From Prostheceraeus crozeri (lineage: Eukaryota; Platyhelminthes; Polycladida; Euryleptidae): a stretch of DNA of 64,000 nt. Where the stretch lies: the NCBI GenBank assembly GCA_907163375.1, contig CAJQUW010002095.1:806001-870000 (forward strand), read 5' to 3'. Numbering within the stretch: position 1 is the stretch's first letter; each line of letters begins with the position of its first letter. Position numbers and translations under genes: made by a program. The notes under the pieces were generated by a model. The model did no database searches. It saw only the letters and a program-made list of their open reading frames with translations, and had not been told where the DNA came from. Positions 39,950 through 51,210 of this stretch are shown in pieces.

Positions 39950-40346
39950 GGGTGAAGTCCAGCCCGTATAGCGCTATGTTATGGACCCCCGGGAAGGTCC
40001 GCCCGGCACGCAATCAGATCCGTCAAGTCTTAGTGCTTAAAGACCTTCATGCATTCATGCATTTGTCGAGGATCACAAGTCAAAGGACCATTAGGGGTAA
40101 GGTCCAGCCGCGCTTTAGAAGCGCTGATTGAAAAATGAACTAGTGGGAAGGTACTCCACACCGATCTCGTCAAGTTTGGCTCTAAAATGTAGTCCTAGGA
40201 TAGTCAAAAGTTTGACGCGCCTTGAACGTTTAATGTCTGCCGGTGGGAACGCACCACTTGTTCTCTTTAGGGCAAACCTTAAGTCTTATTAACTATAAGT
40301 TTATTAAAATTATGAAACATTTAGACGTCGTTATGGGAATGTCCCA
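39950..40346. repeat. Series of six GC-rich hairpins with a shared GGGAAGGTCC-like core
   Basis: Six short palindrome-like motifs stand out from the AT-rich surroundings: GGGTGAAGTCCAGCCC (39950), CCGGGAAGGTCCGCCCGG (39989), GGGGTAAGGTCCAGCC (40094), GTGGGAAGGTACTCCAC (40143), GGTGGGAACGCACCAC (40242) and TGGGAATGTCCCA (40334). Most close as a 3-5 bp stem around a purine-rich loop. Starts are 39, 105, 49, 99 and 92 bases apart, roughly multiples of 50. GATCTCGT-CA-like words recur between them (39934, 40017, 40163). I recognise no family. The overlapping open frame (39757-40131) has no known domain. Confidence 0.5.
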
Positions 40347-42029
40347 GCTTCAATTGCTGCATCTTCCAGTTTGTATTGTTACCGACAACGAACAGTGGTA
40401 AGGATACAGTATATTATCGTTAAATGAAGCTTTTTAATCTCAATTTTTACATTTGGGATAGCGCAGACAAATATTTTTTGAATAGCGTGAAAATATTTGC
40501 GTAATTAAATGTCAATCTTTCTCCCGTGCCATCTTGTATATTATTGTCAATAAAATCTAGTGCAAATTGCACATATCTGTTCAACAAATACAGAAGCTCT
40601 GATCACTGCCTAGATAACTGACTATATGTATATATTTAGTATCATGGCATTACCATCGATCTCAGACAATGGAGAGCACTAAATTTAGATTTAAAGAAAC
40701 GGAGCCTTTTTTAATATACCAAAATTAGTTCTTTGAATGAAAACTAGAAATAATAAATTCCATGGAAATTAGTTTCATTTTGTGTGTCAGGAGCCTTGCG
40801 TGATCCCCTATTTCGTTCATTAGAAAACTAGAATTGACCGCAAGTGCCGTTATTGACTTTCTACCACATCATAAAAAAGTGTTTTAAAATTTATGCATTA
40901 CTTTTCATCTCGTCGATAAAAAATATGATAGCTTAGATGCTACGTTTTTCTTGAATCAGTAGTATCTGGATGCAATATTTCCTTCCTATGGTTACTTGGG
41001 ATTGTTTAATAGAATTTGCTGGCTCTGAAATCATTGTGATGCCATGATTCTGTATAGCCACTTTGCAAGCTTAGTCGTGAAGTACCAGGCTAGCCGATAT
41101 GGGTGAGTTCATTCAGTATAGAGTCGGTGTATTCAGTGTCGAGATACATATGATATAGATAGCGGTAAAGTAATCAAATCTGTTGGTGTCATAGGTTATT
41201 AACATCTTTTCGGGAATGTTTGGAAAATTGCAACTTCACCCTCAAGCTGAGTATCTCATGGATTGCTAATAATGCGAGCCCATGTTAGCATAGCAAATGT
41301 CTAACATGCATGTAGATTGCAAAATTGTTAAAAGCGGTGTCAGTACATTTTCCTGTCAACATTAAACATTCTCATGTCTACTTTCTGTTACAGTAAATAG
41401 TTTATTTACTACTTACTTCTGTCAGTATTTTTGCAAGTATGACGTTTTTGCAACATTGGTAAATAACAATTCATCATAGCGGATACAGTTGATAACAAAC
41501 TTTCGCACTAATGAATTTCATTGCTGAATATCAGAAATATCCGTCCACATCCATTTCGCTAACATATAAAGGTAAAACCAGTTATGGATTGTGTTCTTGA
41601 ACAACAATAGTCAGGAATTACACCTTTTGTCAGGTTTTTACCCTAGACAAGAAGCCACACATGCTGGCAGATGGGGAAGTCTTTGCACACTCACATCTCT
41701 CACCAAGTTCGGGTTAGCAATCTCTTTTTAGTGACAGTTACAATAACAATGCATTGCTTTTTATCCAGGAGTATCAATCACGTAATGTGCCTTGTCACGT
41801 AATGATAGACATTGTCATTCCTAACCACAATCAAGTATATAGTGCCTTGTTAGCATTCGTGATAATCGTGCCGCATAAGCATTCCGACGACGGATTGACT
41901 CCCAGGTGGCAGGCTATTTTTATTAGTTGTTTCAGGACCAAGACGCTCTAAGGTTTCAATTCGACTTGGTGAAATCTGTAGTCATATTCATTAACAGTCT
42001 CTAGTTAAAGCAGCATCATCTCTCGAGAC
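40347..42029. other. Intron interior, no gene recognised
   Basis: No coding sequence supported. Confidence 0.55.
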
Positions 42030-42110
42030 GGTCACGCTCGAACCCTGAACCCTCTACACCTCTTCACCGCATTGCAGTCTCCAACCAACTGAGCTATCCT
42101 ACCACACAGC
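42030..42110 (-). repeat. tRNA-like relic, minus strand
   Basis: On the minus strand GGATAGCTCAGTTGGTTGG (42081-42099) is a good box A and AGGGTTCGAGC (42036-42046) a box B, 34 bases apart. The stems do not close properly, so this is a tRNA-derived repeat or pseudogene. Confidence 0.55.
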
Positions 42111-42597
42111 TTGTCGGAGAGATTATATATTATTTGATCCTCAATAGATGGGAGCAGGGGATTACTACATGTAAATAAAATAGTGAGTGCAATTTGGTCT
42201 GTTATTCTTTGCTAATGGAATCAATCCACTTAAATATTAACAAAAATGATTGATAGGCCTACGTGGACGAAACTATCTCGGACATCATTAATTAGTATTA
42301 GAAACCAATGCCGATCCGGGCACTATGGAAGAGAATGATTCACTCTAGCATGAAGAATTGATATGCCCGTGAAAGTTATCTCAAAGTCACGTACCGACCC
42401 GAGCACCTCTTCCTCTTGAAGAACATTTCACCTCCCAATTTATCGGTAATGAGCAATATTTTCAAGTTTGTTTCTCTGCTGATCTGATCCTATCGATTAG
42501 TTCCCGTATGAAGTAAGGCGAAGTATGAAAATCGTCATTCATTCTCTGGTTGCGCTCCAATTCATAGAAGTCCTCAGATAATCATTCACTTGTTCAG

Positions 42598-42682
42598 GCC
42601 GAGTAGGGACTTGGTGTCATTGCAGTTCCACCGTTCCGTGTGTCTAATGCGCGCGCGCTCGTGTGCTTCTTCAGCTGCTGCT
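42598..42682 (+). CDS. Possible small coding exon before the Q/H-rich exon
   Basis: The sequence follows an acceptor (tcacttgttcag, AG at 42596-42597) and is bounded by a good donor GTAAGT at 42683. One frame is open throughout, entering in phase 2 and leaving in phase 0, which matches the donor at 25757 on one side and the start of the exon at 42889 on the other. It would encode RPSRDLVSLQFH, then a part with an in-frame ATG at 42647 followed by RARSCASSAAA. That ATG, with the CpG-richer and CT-rich surroundings, also allows reading this as an alternative first exon. I recognise no domain. The open frame also runs on to 42970 in unspliced form, so the small exon is only a model; the phase fit is the main support. 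Confidence 0.3.
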
Positions 42683-42912
42683 GTAAGTGGCAGCTTCTCC
42701 ATTGCGTGCACGTCAACTTTGTTAGGGAATTACCCTCTCCCTGCTCTCCCTCTCCTCTCCCTTATTCTTCTCATGCGGAGCGCTAGGAGAGAGAACAGAC
42801 GTTCTCCCCTCTCCTTTGCTCTCCATCCTTCCTGTGTCTTCCCTCGTGCTAGAAGTGGAACTGAGCGGCCTTCATCCCGTATTTCAAGCACTGCGGCCCC
42901 CTGGTTGGGGTC
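42683..42912 (+). promoter_or_regulatory. CT-rich, CpG-richer leader or short intron before the Q/H-rich exon
   Basis: Between a good donor at 42683 and the ATG at 42913 lies a pyrimidine-rich stretch (repeated ctctccctct-like runs at about 42728-42770 and 42808-42845) with more CpG than the flanking intron. It can be read as a roughly 206-bp intron (42683-42888) or as part of the 5' leader of an alternative first exon. A second acceptor-like site (gtgctag, AG at 42851-42852) has a better pyrimidine tract but leads into a stop at 42862 in the required frame. No TATA box was recognised. Confidence 0.3.
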
Positions 42913-43790
42913 ATGCGTAGTGGAAGTAACAGTCCTCAACATCGCCGTCATCGTCATCACCGTTCTCTGAGTCAACCTCAACAACAGCTCAACTTCTATC
43001 CCGATCCGAGTCAGATCGGCTTCCAATATGGTCATCAGGAGATCACTATCACTCAGAATCAGACTTTCAACCAACAATTTCAATTGTACCGACCACAGAA
43101 CCAGAATTTACAGGATCTGTCTCAACATCTAGGTCAGCAAATTCAAGTCCAGAATCAACAAATTCAGCCACATCCAAACGCACAACAGATCTCTCAGGCA
43201 GATCAACACTTTCAGCAAGTTAATCAAAGCTTTCATCAGACATTTCAGCATGCGTGTCAACAGTTCCAGCAAACTAATCAGCAGCTGCAGCAACCAGGTC
43301 AGTCATTTTCGCAGCCCGTTCAAAACTTTCAGCAATCAACCCAGCAAGCTACTCAACAGCTTGTTCATCAACATCAGCAGCTTCGAATACTGAGTGGACA
43401 ATTCCAACAAAGCTCGCAGTCTCAATTTTCGCAACCTCAGACGCTTTCGTTCTCTACACATCAACAAAATCCACAATTTCATCAGCAGAACACTCCGCTT
43501 CAACATGCAACTCAGCCATTGCATCCCGTTTATCTTCACGAGCAGCATCCTCAGCTGCAACAACAAAGTCTTCAGCTTCAACAGCAGAAGAAACAGGAAC
43601 ACCAGGTGATCAGGGGAAAACATCACAGACATCATCGTCAAGAACATAGACATAGACGTGAACAGCAACATTATCAGCAATATGCGCGTCATCACTCCGC
43701 CTCGCCGCACTCTCATGCCTCATTTGACCCTCAGAGAAGGAGCCACCGATTCTCCCGTATGCTGGCATATCCCATGTATCGTAAACGATG
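42889..43790 (+). CDS. Gln/His-rich exon, likely alternative N-terminus or cassette of the NAV gene
   Basis: The frame is open from 42865 to a donor GTAAGA at 43791. An ATG at 42913 starts MRSGSNSPQHRRHRHH, followed by about 220 residues rich in Gln, Phe, His and Asn (many QQFQQ- and QNFQQ-like units), and a basic end (KHHRHHRQEHRHRREQ, then RRSHRFSRMLAYPMYRKR). The last two bases before the donor leave phase 2, exactly what the exon at 49724 needs; joining gives a Cys and then LDEDSGSVSSGD. The coding could begin at the ATG (first exon, CT-rich 5' leader upstream) or at an acceptor ending AG at 42887-42888 (phase 0), joined to the small exon at 42598. No known domain is seen; disorder is expected. 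It could instead belong to a separate gene, but a strong in-phase donor and lack of a plausible own 3' end favour linkage to NAV. Confidence 0.55.
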
Positions 43791-46700
43791 GTAAGATCAC
43801 TTTATCCTCGTCATAGCAACGGTTTCTAGTGCAAATTGTTTGCTCCTAGACATTTCTGTACGAGACAGAATAGGAGTGACAGAATTAATAAATTCATTTG
43901 CTAAAACAATACAATTTTCCCAGTCGTTACATATGTTCGATCCAGGTTTAATATGTTTATAAAACTACTTCTCAACGTCAAGCATTTCATTCATGAATAT
44001 GAGTTCTCTCCTCTCAAATCTATCGCTATAATAATATATACTGTGCAGTAGAAAAGATACGTGACTTCATAATACTCCTGCAAATCAACTGCCATGTAAG
44101 CCCATTGAAATGATTTTTCCTGTGATAAGATGTCCATTAATGCAATAACGTAAACATACTCTAATCTGACACATCAGAGGGCAAGCAATGCACATTTTAT
44201 GTGAGGTGTTATAAAATGGCCCGAATAGCTCTGATAAGTACCTGTCAAGTTATTTGAAATGATTGAGAGCATTTTTCATTTGTTTTAGCTCTTCCTCTGT
44301 TAAACTAGATTGACTGCGCAAGAGCCACTGAACCTCACTGGGGTTCTCTCTTCATTTACTTTTAAGATCATATTTCCTATTATACTTTTCCGAAGCTAGC
44401 TCTTCCGCTTCCAACAGCATGTTTGTGAGTAGGCCTACGTGTGACAGCGACAAATGCGCGGAACTAGTCAAAGTTTGCTTGGTATAAAGAAATTGTGAAA
44501 TATCAGCTGTACGCATCTAAATTTTTCTGTTAAGTGGTCTTCACACGTTATCTAAACCTCTCATTATAAAACAGCATGCAGTTCGTGCTATGAATAAGTA
44601 AATACTGAGTAGGCTTACATTATGATTTCTCAGCATGCTTCCGCTCAGCATGATCACTGTTCTTTTTCAATATGTGAGTTCAATGGTTTTTGTTAAACTG
44701 TCTGTTATTTCTATCCCAATATCCATATTCGCACACTCATCCTGGATGTAGGTCAAAATGTCTTTACTTTCCCCAGCTCTAATTTTCCTGTTCATGCGTC
44801 TCACCCTTCAACTAAACCTTCTTTCTCGACATCATAGACCTAATTCAAAACCATTGATTATATTTTCCTGTTCTAAAAGTACATGTGTCACAACTTGAAG
44901 ACAACTTACTCCACATCAATGATTTTTGCCAATTTTTGTTTGTCGAATTCCAGGTATCAGCTAGGCTAGCAGGCATGCTTTGTGATTTTCCTAGTTTGAC
45001 TTTCATGTTCACTACTTAGTTTAGGAGACATCAATTGCTGTCATTCATAACATTAATTTTTTGCATCATCACCAATATTCTGCTATTCAGCAGACGGGAG
45101 ATTGTAGGATTTCAACTTGAAGGTTAATTGATGTCGTCCTTCCAATAAAAGTTTGCTGCTAAAAAATATTCGCAGGATTTATTGCTAAAAAGTGCATTTA
45201 CACCTGAGCTTTCGCGAAGTGTCTCGCATTCTCAAGAATGGGCAGGAATACTTATTTTTTATCTCTTGACCATTGATAATTACATCGTCGTTTTCATTTA
45301 TGGTCATAATGGCTATCTTTTTGCCTATCTTGACTCTCGTGGCTCCTAACTTTTTTCCATGTGACGCGTCTTCTCTTAGGTACTGGCAGCGACTGACAAT
45401 TCTATCAGTGTACCTCTGCATAGCCCTTCCTTTTTATTTTTTCTCATGGGCATTGAGTTTTTGTATTGAATATTCGAGATTGTCTTTAAATAAAATCACA
45501 TTACAGCATTTTGACATGATATTTCTTCAATCTTCGTCAAATGTCACCAGAGTTTTAAGTGTATATTCACCCAGCTTAGTGACCCCTTTACCTTTCCAGA
45601 AAGTCAAGATCTTATGAAGAAATATTCTGCGATACTCTAGTCGCGTCACCTTTGTCTTCTACAAGTGTGAAATCACTGATTGCTTTTCTCTTAAGATTGA
45701 TAAAATTTCATGATTTCTGTTAACTGAATTAATTGGGACTTTCTACTCTCATTTGTGTTTTCTGCCATCCACAGACCTCTGACAATTGCGTGACCTTTGA
45801 TCATGAAAGTTTATTTCACATCAGCTCCCTATCTAGCTTCAATTAAGTGAAATAAAGTTGTCAAAAATACAGACTCTTCAATTTTGAATGAGAGGATATT
45901 CTGCACTTTGGTTACGTGAGCAGCAACGACAAATTGTGTTATTGATTAAGTCAAGGAAACGGAAAATTCATGACAATTAGCAATTAGCGATGTCGTATGC
46001 CTTCATAACGACGCAATAATAAGATTACAATTCGATAACTGAACAGTTAGTCACGAAGAGTGATCAACTCTCTTGGCCATGAGGAGCAAATAATTGTCTT
46101 GTGTCATAGAAATATCGCAAAACTGATTCCGCAGTTAAGAACTTGTCACAAGCGAAGCAATTCATGTGTCATTCAGAACTCCGCTTTCAGAGACAGAGTA
46201 TATTTTTTATCGTTTAATATCAAGTTTCTGTTGTTCCTTTTTTAACATCGAGATCAATAGGCTTTCAATAGTTGTGATTGTCATTTCAGAGATAGCAAAA
46301 GGAAGCTTCCCAAATCATTTCTTCCATTGATGCATCGTATGAGGCTTTCAAGAGAATTTCTATTCTTTTGTCTTCTTGTCAGAGATGAGTAGCGCTCACG
46401 AATCTAGCGGTTTGGAACAGAGCAAGCAATAAACGGAATAATTGAGCATGAAGTTATGATCTATAATTTTTTTCTGACAAGAATATATTTTCAGAGCTTC
46501 AGTAAGGTATAACGTCCTGTTTCGGTCTGTGAGCGATTGTAAATGTAGTCGAAAGAAGAAATCATCGAAACAAATTCTACACAAACTTGCATGGGAAAGT
46601 TCGGACAACGCTAAAAATTGTAGACCATGGATTTGTGACACTCTTAGTTTTGTCATATTGAAGCCTTCCGTAGAAATGTGTGCAGCATTAATTCAAGATG

Positions 46701-49700
46701 GACTCATGCATGTATCCTGCAACCAGATCATTGTCTTCTAGATGAATAAATAGCTATTCACAATTATTGACAATAATCAGATCAGCGACGCATGAGTGCC
46801 TGATACACAAATCCTTCGGGCGACTCAGTAGCTTAAGCTATGCCTAGTATGCTTGACTTGCGAGTTCCCTGTTTTGGACGAAGTTTCAACTAATTTTAGG
46901 CCTACCGACTTGACATCTTCGGTTTTGCTTACTTCTATAAAAGTTGTTGAGGTAGCGCAGTTAGTAGTCAAAAGTAGAATACTATTTCAAATTAACTGTA
47001 CGTGTAGCTCGACATGTATGTTAAAAAAATACTTTTAATTTACCAACATAAATTCCACAATGCAAATTATTTTTCATGTGTGTAGTTAGAATATCAGCTA
47101 GAAGAAAAATCATTCAGTGAAAGAACGGTCAGATGTTTGAAGTATCGCGAACAACGAACTGAAGTGAACGGAAAAACAATGCGTAAAACATATATGAACA
47201 GAATCAAAAATTCCTAATGTTATTTCCTGTAAAAGGGCCTCTTGCGATGTCAGAAATTCCTTTTTGTAAACGATTTTCAATTATTCTAGTTAAATGTTAA
47301 GGTATGCAAGCCATTATATTCAAAACGATTCGTGAAAAATATACATAAATAAATTAGTGAAACACGTTTTTACAAATAAAATACATTATTTTAATATATT
47401 TCGTGTTTTTAGAATATAAACAATGGTAAAAAATATGCATCCTGTTTTTTCACGTGAATACCGGGTTTTCCACATTGTTATTATGAACATCAATGATTTG
47501 CCATCTCTGCAAATATCAGCACGGATCTTATTGATTTAAGACATAATTTTGCTGTGACTCTCACGCTACTGTTGTGGTAGAACAAATGGGTGAAAAGGAT
47601 TACAGATGCACTGGAGCAGGGTAAGGTAGTGTGAATATAAAAACTGCGTTGCTACGAACTTTTGTATGATATGACCGAGCATCTTCTAAAGAGAACTGAT
47701 TTTCTCATATTGAGTTCACATAGGGAAATTGCATCCTCAAATATCGCGGAATTAATGACGATACAATTTCATTGCTTTTCCATCGCTGTCCTGTCGGGGA
47801 TAAGCTGAAAATTTAGATAATCTTTACAATGAAAGGAACACATTAAATTTGATACGCCGCTTCCTAGAATTGCGAGCTGAGACTTCCCATGAAACTATTT
47901 TCGAGTTTCAGTGTGAATGACGGGAATGCAGAGTTCCCCATGTAGCTCAAAATTCAGGCCATTACTTGTCAGAAAATTGATGTCCCATCTGATTGGAAAT
48001 ATTATTATTGCTACAAGTTTTCGATTCTCAAATCCTTCTGCAAGAAATCATTTTCATATCTGACAGAACCTTCATTATCGAAGATTTAATACAATCATTT
48101 AAATAATCCGTTCGTGAAAGATTGTTGTCTTTCGCTTTGCGCATGGAAATGACTTTTTTGCCGATATTACTCTTTGAACAAGTTGTGAAAATTGTTGCGA
48201 ACGTGGGAGAGATGAAGGACTAATGTACAGTAAAAGTGTGTGAAAGTCAGAACTATAGTTTTATATCAGATTTCACTGCATTTATCAATCATGTCAGTGA
48301 TTTACATTCATGAATAATTTACCATCCTCTAACTATTGCAGTCAATACTCGATAAACTCGTATCCAATCATCTCGTATCATTCAAGAATCTTAGATAACG
48401 TTGTAATCAGGGATTCCGGCTCTGACTCTCTACAGAAAAATGAAAAAAGGAAAGAAAATAAGAGAGAAAAAAGAAAAGAAGCCACAACTTGAATCTCACT
48501 GAGACGAAATACACTTATGACAAGAAGAATAAATCTGCATTTCCGGGCAGCAATTGTAATCAACCCTAGAATATCCGCCTGGAAAATGAAATGGTGGGAA
48601 AGCGTTTTGTGTAACACCAGGACTTAATGTAGACGACGAATCAATCTATGTGAATCAAAACTTCTTGTAAATTTTTGTATACACAAACTATGAATTATTT
48701 AAAAGGAAAAAATTGAAGTTTGTTGCGAAATACCTATTCCTAAATTATATTTTTACATTATTAATTACTATTTCATTCTTAATTGATACATAATAAGAAT
48801 AATTAATAAATATATCAAACCAATTGCGAAAAATACAGCAACCTTAAGTATGGAAATCCAGATTTCGAACTAGATGTAGATACTGTATGGAATTGATTAC
48901 CAAATCATCTATTTCTAATGCATGAATTTAACTTCCAAAGTCCAGCGGGAAGATCATCGTGATAATTATCCCAACGTTACTTTTAATAATGCATGTAAAT
49001 ACTTTGTTACTAAAATGTATAATGCATATATTTGAATATTAGCTATGTAAGTGGCAGATGAAGCAAATATCTTAAGGAAATTTTATTTTCATGTGGAATT
49101 GATAGGATTGTAAGGAATTCAATTCTTGACCTCACAACTTTGATCTGTTTGATGATTTTGGCAAGCTGAACGGATTAGGCGAATATCTAGCGCGTCAGCT
49201 CCCTTCCTGACTTCCGCTAGTCAATAGATACCGGTCGAGGATTTTCTAACAGTTTTCTGTGCTGCTTATATGCAGCTCTCTCTATCAGAACTCTATCCCA
49301 TCAGGATTTGGATATCGATATGTTCTAATCTGTGGTATTTAGTGAGAATGAAAGTTGACATTTGAAAGGTAACCTAATTGATTAATTGATACATTTGGCT
49401 GCTGGAAATTGAGTTCCAATCCCGCGTGCTCCTTCCCAATTTGATTACCCGATCCGTCCCTTGCAAACGTACTGTAGGCTACGTCGAGGACAGATGTATT
49501 ACTCAGCTGTGATGCGGCTGACATTTCTCGGCGTGTGAACTTGGATCAGTGACTCATTTTCGTCTAAGATCAGTCAATCACGTGATTTCCTCCCAGAGAC
49601 CAGCCTTTCCATAAGTGACTCAACGATAAAGTAGTAGAGCCTTGTACTGAGCGAGCATTCATCTCATGTCAGTCTCGTGATGCCGACTATTTTGTGGACT

Positions 49701-49723
49701 TATTATCGTCCTCGTCTTTGCAG
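43791..49723. other. Intron between the Q/H-rich exon and the NAV exon at 49724
   Basis: Donor GTAAGA at 43791 and acceptor tctttgcag ending at 49723. Apart from the LINE remnant at 45185-45600 nothing coding was found; a purine-rich stretch lies at about 48435-48482. Confidence 0.55.
45185..45600 (-). pseudogene. Decayed LINE reverse transcriptase fragment
   Basis: Minus-strand translation reads DRIVSRCQYLREDASHGKKL, then GKKIAIMTINENDDVIINGQEI. It follows the RT palm pattern (F-ADDI-L-S...G-L-N-KKTK-MTIN...INGxxIE-V-F-YLG) just after the catalytic Asp-Asp pair, here corrupted (the DD has become TDR). Upstream reading is broken by stops; only this patch survives. The opposite-strand open frame 45273-45617 is a by-product. 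Confidence 0.5.
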
Positions 49724-50724
49724 CCTCGATGAAGACAGTGGTTCGGTCAGTAGCGGGGACATTTCCGATGCTGTGGCTGACCTCGCGGCGGATGATTCTC
49801 TACAGACTGCGGCGGTTGCTGCTGCGGCTGCAGCTGCTGCCGCCGCCGCTCCTCCGCCACCTCCTCACATGCGACAAGCCACGAGGGCCAATTCGGTAGG
49901 CAGTACATCTTACGTGCCTCATCAACCGCCAGGTGTTCATCTGCCGTATGGTCGGGGCGTTCCACCACGACCCCAACCACCGCCTCAGCCTCTCTCCTAT
50001 GCCAGTGATGTTGAGTGCCAGTCGTCAGATTTCTCGCACTATGGAACTTTGCGCAAGTATTCGTCTGACGTAGAAGCCGATTATGACAGAGACTACACCT
50101 CAGATGGTTCCCTGGACCGTCGCCTTGTCAGGGGTTTGGGACTTGCTCGTACGAGCGGTGACGCCTGCTTTTCTGACACTGAGACCGCTTCAAGGGAGAT
50201 GATGGCCGCTGCTATGGCGGCAGGGGCCAAGGTCGAACCAGGTGGAGGACGGAAAGCCTCTCTCACATCACTTGTCTCTCAGTCAGGTCCAGCGGCAGCT
50301 CGAAGAGGCCTGATGGGTTCAGGGACTGCACCTGGAGGACAAGCCTTCCAAAGGAACGTCTACAACCGCGCCAGTCTCGGGAATCGGCATTATCCTGCCG
50401 CTGCTGGTGCTGTACGGCACCCAGGTCGAGCCGCTGCCGCTTCGGACAAAGACAAAATCTACGGCGTCGCCAACTCGCCCCAACTTTGTATCAAGTCTGG
50501 TGCCGGGCAAGCTCCGGCATTAGAAGATCTCAACCGTGCACATAATCGTTCCATGAGTATGCCAGGTCCTCGACTCCAGCTCCCCAGTCCTCAAAGAGAG
50601 CAAAACCCCATCAGCCCCGCCTCCAGTCTGTGCAATGTCAAATTGCCATACGCCACTGGTGTCAAATCCAGCACTTCCAGTACCAGCCTTGCACGTGGCG
50701 ATATCCATGACGACCTCTTTGATG
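49724..50724 (+). CDS. NAV: NAV exon with acidic start, polyalanine and proline-rich segments
   Basis: The exon follows a clean acceptor (cctcgtctttgcag, AG at 49722-49723) and ends before GTAAGT at 50725. It enters in phase 2 and leaves in phase 1. Spliced to the exon ending at 25757 the junction reads DSDQ-S-LDEDSGSVSSGD, matching the NAV region just after the SGYMTDGG block (DDSSSVSSGLSDTLDN in vertebrates). It continues ISDAVADLAADD, a polyAla run (about 49809-49847), PPPPPH, a Pro-rich stretch (GVPPRPQPPPQPL), then Ser/Tyr/Asp repeats (YASDVECQSSDFSHYG, YSSDVEADYDRDYTSD), Ala- and Gly-rich linker and a Ser-rich end (TGVKSSTSSTSLARGD, DDLFD). These are disordered signalling or scaffold sequences. 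An in-frame ATG at 49680 lies before the acceptor and is taken as intronic. Confidence 0.9.
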
Positions 50725-51065
50725 GTAAGTTGATTCTTTGCGTGTACACACTGTGCTTGCTTATATCAAGGAATGGTGCATAGAAAAGTCAGTTTCGGCT
50801 TTGAAAATTTATGTTATGCGCTGCATATACTTGTAGATCGATATCTGAAGCCTTTTATGCCATAATTTTACAGTAGTTTCGACCGATTTTAGTCACCACA
50901 CCCATTATAGAAATCAAATGCATGTCCATTTTTCCATAGTCTCACATGAATAGTCGTGAAATCTGTCTAATTATATCCTTGATTCCGGTCAGTTGACAGC
51001 ATTCTGATGAGGCGATTTAGACTGCGGTTGAAGGCAGGCACGCCCAAAGCAGTGAATGTAGCAGA
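50725..51065. other. Start of the intron after the NAV exon ending at 50724
   Basis: Donor GTAAGT at 50725. No coding sequence; open frame carried past the donor is intronic. Confidence 0.6.
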
Positions 51066-51185
51066 GTTGGAAGTGGGTCGTGGGTCAGGTGGGTCACAAA
51101 ATCGCGTGGGTCGTGGGTCATGTTTTTCCGAAAATTTGGGGGGTCAGGTGGGTCGTGGGTCAGACTTCGTTGACCTACTTCCAAC
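51066..51185. repeat. G-rich GTGGGTC repeat element, complete copy
   Basis: A 120-bp unit begins GTTGGAAGTGGGTC and ends GACCTACTTCCAAC, its near-perfect inverse, so it has inverted ends of about 14 bp. Inside, GTGGGTCGTGGGTCAGGTG-like units repeat, giving about nine runs of three or more G on the plus strand. Such spacing could form G-quadruplexes. A second copy lies at 53667-54651. Confidence 0.7.
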
Positions 51186-51210
51186 CGGTTTGACCCATGA
51201 TAGATTTGAC

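Noticed and set aside
42590-42970. Continuous 126-codon frame across the leader of the Q/H-rich exon
   Set aside because: Apart from its first 85 nt it is a by-product of CT-rich sequence and ends in a stop without a donor in a useful phase.
49677-49723. ATG just upstream of the 49724 exon as a real start
   Set aside because: It lies before a strong acceptor, and splice phase and NAV similarity begin only after it. An alternative start cannot be fully excluded.
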